Assembly: GCA_049281195.1 (NCBI GenBank)
Contig: JBAPRR010000244.1
Span: 1-5,256, forward strand
Source of the DNA: JBAPRR01 sp049281195
GTDB taxonomy: Bacteria; Actinomycetota; Acidimicrobiia; Acidimicrobiales; CAVXTF01
Direction of reading: 5' to 3'
Length of the DNA: 5,256 nucleotides
Shown here: positions 1 through 5,256 of the stretch, piece by piece
How the letters are laid out: the number at the start of each line of letters is the position of its first letter
Position numbering within the stretch: the first letter of the stretch is position 1
Notes under the pieces: model-generated
The model's input: only the letters and a program-made list of their open reading frames with translations
Database searches by the model: none
Told to the model about the DNA's origin: nothing
Position numbers and translations under genes: made by a program

Positions 1-1079
1 AACGGGAACGCCTCGGTCCAGTGCTTTCCGTTTGCCGCCTTGTTCGAGAGCCCGGACAGCTTTTCGAGCGCCGGATTCAGCCTTACGATCCGGCCGCCCG
101 AATCGACTATCGCCACCCCCTCCCCCACGCTCGCCAACACCGCACTCGACTCGTCACGTTCGCTCGTGAGCTGACGGAGCATCCGCACGAGGAGAAATGC
201 GGTTCCGATGACGATGATCACCACCAATGCGTCGATGAGCGCCAAGTGGAACGTGAGGGTCCCGATCGGGTTGTCGAGCGCGGAGGTGGGCTGCTCGACA
301 AGAACGGCCCACCCGAGCTTCGGTACCGGCGTGTAGGCGATGAGCCGCTGTCCATCGAATCCCGGTACCGATCCCTCTCCCGTGCCTTCGGTGCCTTTGA
401 GGGCGCTCACGACTGCGGGATCGGCTCGGTAGTTCGTGCGTGATCCGACGGCAGGACCCGTGAGCACGCTCCCCGATTGGTCCAACACGACGACGGTGCC
501 CCCGCTTTGAAGCGTCGTGGATCCGATGATCGACCCGAAGTTGCTTACCGGGATGGTGGCGACGATCACACCGGCCAACGATCCGCCGGTGAAGAACGGT
601 GCCGAAAGACCGATGACGAGGCCGACACCCTTCAGCTTGAACGAGTGCGACACGTACGGCGCGTGGTTTTCAACTGCCCCCACGAATGCGCCCCGACTGG
701 CTGCGTTGGCACCGAGAGCGGATAGGGACTGGGGTGCGATGGCGAGCAACCTGCCCCCCGCCGAGTCGACGGCAAGGCTGGAGAATTCTGGGTACAAGTT
801 CCGTACCTCGATGGCGTCCTTCTCCAGATATTTGGCCGAGGTCTGCGCGACCCCGTTCTGCCCGGCCAGATTCGAGACCAGCTGCAGCCTGCTCGAGATC
901 CCGCTTGCGATCGCGCTCGAGGCAAGACGCGCCGCAGTCAGCTCACCGTTGATGATCTGAGCTCTCTGCGAGTCGCGCGCTGCAGAAACCTGCCAGGCTC
1001 CCAGAGCCGCCACGATGAGCGCTGCGAGTACCAGGGCGGAGATCGCCGCTCTGAGCCGCGGCGATCGCCTCACATTCAC
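1..1079 (-). CDS. Membrane sensor protein with dCACHE-like and PAS domains (3' partial)
   Basis: Partial gene whose C-terminus runs off the window; 359 codons are visible. I translated it by hand on the minus strand from a GTG at 1079-1077. Residues 1-10 are basic, 11-30 form a first membrane helix, about 31-275 are extracytoplasmic, and 276-300 form a second helix. The outer region resembles a double CACHE ligand-binding domain: it has an SRGAFVGAVE segment followed by PYVSHSF (127-147), and a C-terminal YTPVPKLGWAVLVEQP stretch (249-264). After the second helix there is no HAMP domain. A short charged linker leads directly into a PAS domain from about 310 (SVGEGVAIVD, then RLNPALEKLSGLS), cut at residue 359. 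The GTG overlaps the stop of the upstream HD-GYP gene by 4 bases, so translational coupling is likely; a second GTG at 1073-1071 is possible. Ligand and output (GGDEF, EAL, histidine kinase or phosphatase) cannot be told from what is visible. Confidence 0.88.
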   Translation of the reverse strand, partial: MNVRRSPRLRAAISALVLAALIVAALGAWQVSAARDSQRAQIINGELTAARLASSAIASGISSRLQLVSNLAGQNGVAQTSAKYLEKDAIEVRNLYPEFSSLAVDSAGGRLLAIAPQSLSALGANAASRGAFVGAVENHAPYVSHSFKLKGVGLVIGLSAPFFTGGSLAGVIVATIPVSNFGSIIGSTTLQSGGTVVVLDQSGSVLTGPAVGSRTNYRADPAVVSALKGTEGTGEGSVPGFDGQRLIAYTPVPKLGWAVLVEQPTSALDNPIGTLTFHLALIDALVVIIVIGTAFLLVRMLRQLTSERDESSAVLASVGEGVAIVDSGGRIVRLNPALEKLSGLSNKAANGKHWTEAFP

Positions 1080-2296
1080 GCGTCTCTGTCCGGACGATCG
1101 CCGACGCGAACGAGTTCGAGCTCCTCGATACCAATGCTCAAAAACGCCTCTACGGCTTCTGGACAGAACTGCGTGCCTGACCCCCTTTGCATCTCCGCCC
1201 TTGCGTCGTCGACAGAAAGAGCTTTGCGATAAGGGCGCGTCGTCGTCATCGCATCGAAGACATCGGCAAGCGGGAAGATGCGTGCCCCGAGGGGTATCTC
1301 TTCACCTTTGAGACCCCGGGGGTACCCAAGCCCGTCCCAACGCTCATGGTGGGAGTGGACGATCTCGTTCGCCACCGACAGGAACGGGATCTGCTCGAGG
1401 ATCGTGCGCCCGGCATCCGGATGGGCCCTCATCATCTCCCACTCTTCTTCGTCCAGCGGACCGTCTTTCATGAGGACCGCGTCGGGAACCACGAGCTTGC
1501 CTACGTCATGGAGCAGGAAGCCGTACTCGAACTGCGGGTCATGTATGTGTTCCGGAGCCATCACCGCGGTTATCGCCATGCCGTAGCGACTCACCCGGAA
1601 GAGGTGGCCCCCGGTGTACTCGTCTTTCGCTTCGACTGCGATCGCCAGACCCCGCACGGTCGATTCGTAGGTGGCGATGAGCTCGTCGAGCGCAGAAGCC
1701 AACTCCTCCGAACGGTTCTGTTCGGCGATGTAGGTGGACCTGAGGTCGACCGCGTATGCGTCGAGCTGTCGGCGGACGGCGTCGGCTTCGGCGCGCACCT
1801 GTTCCAAAGCGAGGAGCATCCTGTACCGCTCGACCGCCAGTCCGAGCGCGAGCAGTCGGTTCTCGTCGGTCTTCAAGCCCAGGATCACCTTGCCGAGGAC
1901 AGGCCTCTGGACGACCACGACCGCGGCGACGTCCCCTGCCACCGCGCAAGGGACCGCGACTGACTCACAAGCGGACCCGTCGATGCTCGTAGGTACGACG
2001 ATGAGGTCGTTCGATCGCAGGGACTCCCAAGCGACCTTCCTGGCGTGTTCGTTAGCCTCGCGCGACTCCCTCGTCCCGGAGCTGCCTACGAGCGTCAGGT
2101 TGCCGCCTCCGACGGGTGCGTATATGGAGGCGCTCGACGCACTCAGCGGCTCCGCCACCGCGCGCAACAGCTCGATGCACAGTTGCCGGGCTTCCGGCGT
2201 CTTGGTCATCAGATCTGTGGCGTAGTCGCCGCTCATCGAGGCCGTGTTCTCGCCGGAGCGAAATCCTGTGGTGAAGATGTCGGAGGTCGCGCTCAT
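1076..2296 (-). CDS. GAF/coiled-coil/HD-GYP cyclic-di-GMP phosphodiesterase
   Basis: Soluble signalling protein of 406 residues from the ATG at 2296-2294. A GAF-like domain spans about 35-155, a helical coiled-coil linker about 156-215, and an HD-GYP domain about 216-395. Its metal and catalytic signature is complete: H231 in YTGGH, H263-D264 and K267 in LLHDVGK, H292 in RAHPDAG, H316-H317 in HHERWDGLGYP, and D345 in LADVFDA. HD-GYP proteins of this type hydrolyse cyclic-di-GMP. The residue four before H231 is Tyr rather than the Glu of three-metal enzymes, which suggests a two-metal site (inference). There is no receiver domain or membrane segment, so the GAF domain is the likely regulatory input. 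The start is uncertain: in-frame TTG 2356, GTG 2353 and GTG 2350 would add up to 20 residues. I prefer the ATG because AGG sits 6 bases upstream and the GAF region begins after it. First gene of a unit with the dCACHE/PAS sensor. Confidence 0.93.
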   Translation of the reverse strand: MSATSDIFTTGFRSGENTASMSGDYATDLMTKTPEARQLCIELLRAVAEPLSASSASIYAPVGGGNLTLVGSSGTRESREANEHARKVAWESLRSNDLIVVPTSIDGSACESVAVPCAVAGDVAAVVVVQRPVLGKVILGLKTDENRLLALGLAVERYRMLLALEQVRAEADAVRRQLDAYAVDLRSTYIAEQNRSEELASALDELIATYESTVRGLAIAVEAKDEYTGGHLFRVSRYGMAITAVMAPEHIHDPQFEYGFLLHDVGKLVVPDAVLMKDGPLDEEEWEMMRAHPDAGRTILEQIPFLSVANEIVHSHHERWDGLGYPRGLKGEEIPLGARIFPLADVFDAMTTTRPYRKALSVDDARAEMQRGSGTQFCPEAVEAFLSIGIEELELVRVGDRPDRDA

Positions 2297-2487
2297 GCGG
2301 AGCCTGGACGCGACCAGGTATTCCGCTTTCCGATCCTGGCTGTGGACCACCACCAAACTCTATGGATAGCAACGGGGCAAAGTGACATCCGGTCCTCGTC
2401 TGTTCGCGCTGGTTGTGGTCGTCTGCTGCTCCGTTACTACCCGTGTGCCCCCGACCCAACGCGGAAGGCCCGAGTAGCGTCACGGCA
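2297..2487. promoter_or_regulatory. Divergent intergenic region between the HD-GYP and oxidoreductase genes
   Basis: This is the only sizeable non-coding gap, and transcription leaves it in both directions, so both promoters should lie here. It shrinks to 131 bases if the HD-GYP gene starts at TTG 2356. On the minus strand, TAGAGT (2362-2357) fits the actinobacterial TANNNT -10 pattern but has no good -35 partner. It would place a transcript start near GTG 2350, compatible with leaderless translation. I see no strong operator palindrome and no RNA gene here. Confidence 0.5.
2413..2440 (+). promoter_or_regulatory. Possible promoter for the oxidoreductase-deacetylase unit
   Basis: TTGTGG (2413-2418) and TACTAC (2435-2440) are separated by 16 bases, a weak match to the -35 and -10 elements of a housekeeping sigma factor. 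A transcript would start near 2447, about 40 bases before the ATG at 2488. The match is poor (TTG of the -35; T, A and A of the -10), and such hits arise by chance. Confidence 0.22.
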
Positions 2488-3363
2488 ATGCAGCTAGGTC
2501 TTTTCCTTCCCACTGCCAGCCCTTTTGCAAACGCTGAATGGCTCCACGCGATCGCGAAACACGTCGAGGAGCGGAGCGTGCACGCAGTGTGGGTACCCGA
2601 ACACGTAGTGCAGTTCGATGACTACGAGTCGTCGTACCCGTACTCCGCTGACGGAAAGATCCCGGTTCCCCCTGGATCTGGGATGCTCGAGCCGTTCACG
2701 ACCCTAGCGTTCCTCGCGGCAGCCACCAGGAAGGTTCGCCTCGGCACTGCCATCTGCCTTCTCGCTCAACGCAATCCCGTCTACAGCGCCAAGGAGATCT
2801 CCAACCTGGATTGGCTTTCCGAAGGAAGGGTGGACCTGGGTATCGGGGTCGGTTGGCTCCGCGAGGAGTACGAGGCGGTTGGCGTGCCGTGGCCGTCCCG
2901 AGGGCAGAGAACCGAAGACTGCGTCGAGATCCTGAAGAGCTTCTGGACCGACGAGGTGTCGTCTTTCAGCTCAGCGATGTATGACGTGCCCCCGTCGGTC
3001 ATGTACCCGAAGCCGGTACAGAAGCCGCATCCTCCGATTCACTTCGGAGGCGAGTCAGACGCTGCCATCGCCCGAGCCGCCCGGATCGGTCAGGGATGGC
3101 ACACCTTCGGGAGGCTCCCGCAGGACGTGCCCGAAGCCCTCGCTCGACTGGACCTACAACTCGAGACCACCGGTCGGACGAGGCAGGACTTTCAGGTCAC
3201 CGTCTGCCCCTACATGCACCCGACCAGCCCGGAGATGGTCGACGAGTATGCGGCGTGCGGAATCGATCAACTTTCGCTGATGCTCATCGCCTTTTCCGCT
3301 TCAGACGTGGAACCGCAGCTGGACCTGATGGAACCGCTGTTCGAGCGGGTCAGGAGGGCGTGA
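2488..3363 (+). CDS. LLM class F420-dependent oxidoreductase (Rv2161c-like)
   Basis: Complete 291-residue protein of the luciferase-like monooxygenase superfamily, TIM-barrel enzymes that in actinobacteria commonly use reduced coenzyme F420. Family hallmarks in order: MQLGLFLPTA at the N-terminus (first barrel strand), AVWVPEHVV (33-41), LEPFTTLAFLAAATRKVRLG (67-86), NPVYSAKEISNLDWLSEGR (96-114), DLGIGVGWLREEYEAVGVPW (116-135), RTEDCVEILKSFW (141-153) and YPKPVQKPHPPIHFGGES (173-190). The layout and length fit the group of uncharacterised F420-dependent enzymes that includes Rv2161c. The substrate is unknown. ATG 2488 begins exactly at the conserved first strand. In-frame TTG 2413 and GTG 2443 would add residues unlike the family. 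No Shine-Dalgarno lies at the usual distance (GGAAGG at 2463-2468 is 19 bases away). The stop overlaps a possible GTG start of the deacetylase downstream, so the two are probably co-transcribed. Confidence 0.92.
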   Translation: MQLGLFLPTASPFANAEWLHAIAKHVEERSVHAVWVPEHVVQFDDYESSYPYSADGKIPVPPGSGMLEPFTTLAFLAAATRKVRLGTAICLLAQRNPVYSAKEISNLDWLSEGRVDLGIGVGWLREEYEAVGVPWPSRGQRTEDCVEILKSFWTDEVSSFSSAMYDVPPSVMYPKPVQKPHPPIHFGGESDAAIARAARIGQGWHTFGRLPQDVPEALARLDLQLETTGRTRQDFQVTVCPYMHPTSPEMVDEYAACGIDQLSLMLIAFSASDVEPQLDLMEPLFERVRRA

Positions 3364-3383
3364 TCTCGGACCGCCTCCGCCCG

Positions 3384-3403
3384 ATAGGTTCACGAACCAC
3401 TAT
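3384..3403. repeat. Imperfect inverted repeat at the deacetylase start codon
   Basis: GGTTC (3387-3391) and GAACC (3394-3398) are perfect reverse complements separated by AC. Flanking ATA (3384-3386) and TAT (3401-3403) extend the dyad with a two-base bulge, so the right arm runs into the ATG at 3402. As DNA it could be a small operator. As RNA it would form a short stem with a tetraloop next to the start codon. Function is not established. Confidence 0.45.
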
Positions 3404-4184
3404 GGCGACCGCGGTCTTCTTCCATGCTCATCCCGACGACGAGGCGATCGCCACGGGCGGAACGATGGCCAAGATGGCCTCACAGGGTCATCGGGTCGTC
3501 CTGGTCACTGCGACACGCGGTGAGCTCGGTGAAACACCACCCGACATAGTCAAACCCGGCGAGGACCTGGCGGAAGTAAGAGATCGCGAGCTCGCCGAAG
3601 CGTGCGGGATTCTGGGAGTAAATCGAAGGGAATTTCTCGGATACCGGGATTCCGGCATGGCCGGAGAGGAGTCGAACAGCGACCCGACGTGTTTCGGGCA
3701 GGCCGACATAGAAGAAGCTGCGTCACGCCTGGCCTCGTTGTTGGAAGAAGAGCGGGCGGACGTGCTGACGATCTACGACGAGCACGGCGGCTACGGGCAC
3801 CCTGATCACATCCAGGTGCACCGTGTCGGAAAACGAGCGGGTGAGATCGCACGGACGCCCGCAGTCTTTATGTCGACGATGAACCGCGACCGGGTGAAAG
3901 AGCTCATGGACAAGGCCGCCGATCTGGGCATCGAACAGCCCCCGGGCGACGGAGCGGACATGGACGCCTTCGGGGAGCCGTCGGTCCGGATCACGAACGA
4001 GGTGGACGTGAGCCAGTTCTTGAGCCAGAAGCGTGGAGCGATGCGAGTTCATGCGAGCCAGATATCGGAGACGTCCTTCTTCTTGTCCATGAACGACGAG
4101 GTGTTTGAGCTCGTCTGGGGGATCGAGTCCTATATCAAGGTCGGCGTCGAACCGAGAGGTGAGATCTCAACATCTCTCATCTGA
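3402..4184 (+). CDS. PIG-L family zinc-dependent N-deacetylase (MshB/Mca-like)
   Basis: Complete 260-residue protein of the PIG-L/LmbE family, zinc hydrolases that remove acetyl or acyl groups from amino sugars or sugar conjugates. Actinobacterial members include MshB and Mca of mycothiol metabolism. Residues 8-14 carry HAHPDDE: H10 and D13 match the zinc ligands and D12 the general base. The third ligand is H136 in GGYGHPDHIQVH, with Y131 matching the active-site Tyr of MshB. A late AMRVHASQ motif (213-220) is also typical. The chain is shorter than usual for MshB or Mca, so the substrate remains open: mycothiol precursor, conjugate, or something else. No signal peptide is seen, so it should be cytoplasmic. 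The ATG at 3402 puts the catalytic motif at the usual distance from the N-terminus. An in-frame GTG at 3360 would add 14 residues and overlap the oxidoreductase stop by 4 bases, but AGGAGG (3352-3357) is only two bases before it. Confidence 0.9.
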   Translation: MATAVFFHAHPDDEAIATGGTMAKMASQGHRVVLVTATRGELGETPPDIVKPGEDLAEVRDRELAEACGILGVNRREFLGYRDSGMAGEESNSDPTCFGQADIEEAASRLASLLEEERADVLTIYDEHGGYGHPDHIQVHRVGKRAGEIARTPAVFMSTMNRDRVKELMDKAADLGIEQPPGDGADMDAFGEPSVRITNEVDVSQFLSQKRGAMRVHASQISETSFFLSMNDEVFELVWGIESYIKVGVEPRGEISTSLI

Positions 4185-4211
4185 GATTCGTTCACCTGAG
4201 ATCTGTTTTTT
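4162..4211 (+). terminator. Probable Rho-independent terminator of the oxidoreductase-deacetylase unit
   Basis: AGATCTCA (4162-4169) pairs perfectly with TGAGATCT (4197-4204), which is followed by G and six T residues (4206-4211). Inside the loop a second stem forms from ATCTC (4172-4176) and GAGAT (4183-4187). The 5' arm and inner stem lie within the last codons and stop (4182-4184) of the deacetylase gene. The stems are AT-rich and the loop long, so strength is uncertain. The opposite strand has no T-run after the stem, so it would not end the converging protease transcript. Confidence 0.6.
4181..4202 (+). repeat. Short direct repeat CTGAGAT x2 within the terminator
   Basis: CTGAGAT occurs at 4181-4187 and 4196-4202, 15 bases apart. 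Both copies can pair with the upstream ATCTC or AGATCTCA arms, so alternative hairpins compete. It probably only reflects how the terminator is built. Confidence 0.4.
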
Positions 4212-4217
4212 GCCCGC

Positions 4218-5256
4218 TCAGTTCGCGGCAGTCGTGGCCTGCAGCACCGCGGTGAGCGTGAGTTGATCTGACTGTCTCCACACCCGAAGGGTGACCGTCC
4301 TACCCACCGAGCTCGCCTGAACGTCGGTTTCGAGATCCTCAGACGAGGTGACAGGTACCGAGTTGAAGCCGACGATCACGTCTCCGAGCTTCAGTCCCGC
4401 CTGATCGGCGGACGAGCCGCGGTCAATGGAAACTACGACGGCCCCGTTCGACACGCCGAGGCCGTACTGGCTCTTCAGCTCCGGCGTGTTCGTTATCACC
4501 TGCACTCCGAGCATGGCCTTGGAATTGGTCGTCCCCTTCTCCAGTGCGCCGAGGACGCTGATCAGGCGTGCTGAGGGGATCGCGAAACTGATGTCCTGAG
4601 CCGGAGTGTTGTCAGCGGTCGAAGAGTCCAGTTCCGTGTTCATGCCGATCACCCGTCCCGCCGAGTCGAGAAGTGGACCGCCCGAGTTCCCGGGGTTGAT
4701 CGGCGCATCGGTCTGGATCATGTCGACAAGCGCATCGCCGTCGGATCCGGAGGTGGACGTTGATCCGCTGGAAGACGGGCTTCCAACGGTGCGACCGAGC
4801 GCAGAGACGATTCCCGAGGTGACCGTCGGGGTGCCGGCAGAAAGGCCGAGAGAGTCTCCGATCGCCACGACACCGTCGCCGACGACCAAGCTGTCGGAGT
4901 TTCCGAATATGACCGGGACCAGCCCTGGTGGCGGATCGTCCAGCCTTACAAGGGCGATGTCCTGGCTCGGATCGGTTCCCACGACATAAGCAGGGACCGG
5001 ATCGAGCGATCCATGAAGGTTCACGGTCACAGAGACCGACCCGGCCACGACGTGGTTGTTGGTCAGGATGTCGCCCCGGTCGTCGATGATCATCCCTGTC
5101 CCCTGGAGGACGTTGACGTCGTTGTCGCTCAAGACGGCTTCTGTCGGGCCCGTGGCCGTGATCGTCACAACCGAGCTCATGGCCTTGGCTGCGATGACGG
5201 AGACCGACCCGCCGCCGGCTAGAGCGGGGCCGGCGGCACCATGGACGACTGTGACC
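4218..5256 (-). CDS. HtrA/DegP-like trypsin-fold serine protease with PDZ domain (5' partial)
   Basis: The last 345 residues of an HtrA-type protease, an ATP-independent enzyme that degrades or refolds damaged proteins, normally outside the cytoplasm. Counting from the window edge, the triad is H68 (ILTNNHVVAG), D99 (SQDIALVRL) and S191 (NPGNSGGPLLD), all intact. The protease domain covers about 12-235 and one PDZ domain about 247-337 (LGVQVIT, then GAVVVSIDRGSSADQAGLKLGDVIVGFNS in two parts, with DLETDV later). A Ser/Gly-rich loop (about 158-174) interrupts the protease domain after SGIVSALGR. The internal ATG at 5180 is not the start: the frame stays open to the edge, and residues before it (VIAAKAMSSVVTI) match the conserved first segment of HtrA. 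A membrane helix or signal peptide, usual in actinobacterial homologues, would lie outside the window. It converges on the deacetylase, with 33 bases between the stops, and has no clear terminator of its own. Confidence 0.93.
   Translation of the reverse strand, partial: VTVVHGAAGPALAGGGSVSVIAAKAMSSVVTITATGPTEAVLSDNDVNVLQGTGMIIDDRGDILTNNHVVAGSVSVTVNLHGSLDPVPAYVVGTDPSQDIALVRLDDPPPGLVPVIFGNSDSLVVGDGVVAIGDSLGLSAGTPTVTSGIVSALGRTVGSPSSSGSTSTSGSDGDALVDMIQTDAPINPGNSGGPLLDSAGRVIGMNTELDSSTADNTPAQDISFAIPSARLISVLGALEKGTTNSKAMLGVQVITNTPELKSQYGLGVSNGAVVVSIDRGSSADQAGLKLGDVIVGFNSVPVTSSEDLETDVQASSVGRTVTLRVWRQSDQLTLTAVLQATTAAN

Noticed and set aside
21..960. Plus-strand open frames at 21-443, 477-725, 517-960 and 686-952
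   Set aside because: They lie antisense to the dCACHE/PAS sensor, their composition is Arg/Pro-rich or otherwise unlike real domains, and the minus-strand translation has clear membrane helices and domain motifs.
1015..2497. Plus-strand open frames across the HD-GYP gene, including a 258-codon one at 1187-1963
   Set aside because: They are antisense to a strongly conserved HD-GYP protein and show no recognisable domain. Long antisense frames are expected in GC-rich codon usage.
2052..2513. Minus-strand 153-codon frame across the divergent intergenic region
   Set aside because: It overlaps the start of the oxidoreductase and the N-terminal half of the HD-GYP gene in another frame, and no domain is visible.
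3096..3401. N-terminal extension of the deacetylase frame by 102 codons
   Set aside because: It overlaps the conserved end of the oxidoreductase in another frame. The PIG-L domain begins directly after ATG 3402.
4161..4204. GAGATCTC and AGATCT palindromes as an operator
   Set aside because: They lie between the ends of two converging genes, far from any start, and are better explained as arms of the terminator stem.
4606..4989. Plus-strand 127-codon frame within the protease gene
   Set aside because: It is antisense to the catalytic core of the HtrA-like protein and has a shadow-type composition.
1..5256. A defence system, CRISPR array, insertion sequence, prophage or biosynthetic cluster
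   Set aside because: No repeats, transposase, integrase, nuclease or tailoring enzymes are visible. All five genes belong to ordinary signalling, redox, deacetylase and protease families.

Overview
The window is GC-rich, with long antisense open frames, non-ATG starts and few good Shine-Dalgarno sites. It also encodes an Rv2161c-like F420-dependent oxidoreductase and a PIG-L/MshB-like deacetylase. Together these point to an actinobacterium (Actinomycetota). A more precise placement, such as Acidimicrobiia, would be a guess. It is densely coding, with five genes in three transcription units. Two genes run off the window edges. There are no RNA genes, mobile elements, CRISPR arrays or long repeats that I can see.

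Left unit, minus strand, 2296 to 1: a cytoplasmic GAF/coiled-coil/HD-GYP protein (predicted cyclic-di-GMP phosphodiesterase) is followed, with a 4-base GTGA overlap, by a membrane sensor with an extracytoplasmic dCACHE-type domain and the start of a PAS domain. The sensor's output domain lies beyond position 1. The pair looks like a signal-transduction module in which an external ligand and an intracellular signal are joined to cyclic-di-GMP turnover. This is inferred from domains.

Middle unit, plus strand, 2488 to 4184: a luciferase-like F420-dependent oxidoreductase and a zinc-dependent PIG-L family deacetylase lie in the same direction, 38 bases apart, or overlapping by 4 bases if a GTG start is used. 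A probable Rho-independent terminator follows. The 191-base region 2297-2487 separates this unit from the divergent left unit and should hold both promoters.

Right unit, minus strand, 5256 to 4218: a 5'-truncated HtrA/DegP-like trypsin-fold protease with one PDZ domain and an intact catalytic triad. It converges on the deacetylase. Its N-terminus, where a membrane anchor would be expected, is outside the window.

All five proteins belong to known families. I found no convincing evidence of a new type of system. The points most worth checking are the coupled HD-GYP/dCACHE-PAS pair, the inverted repeat at the deacetylase start, and the nested terminator overlapping the deacetylase stop codon.
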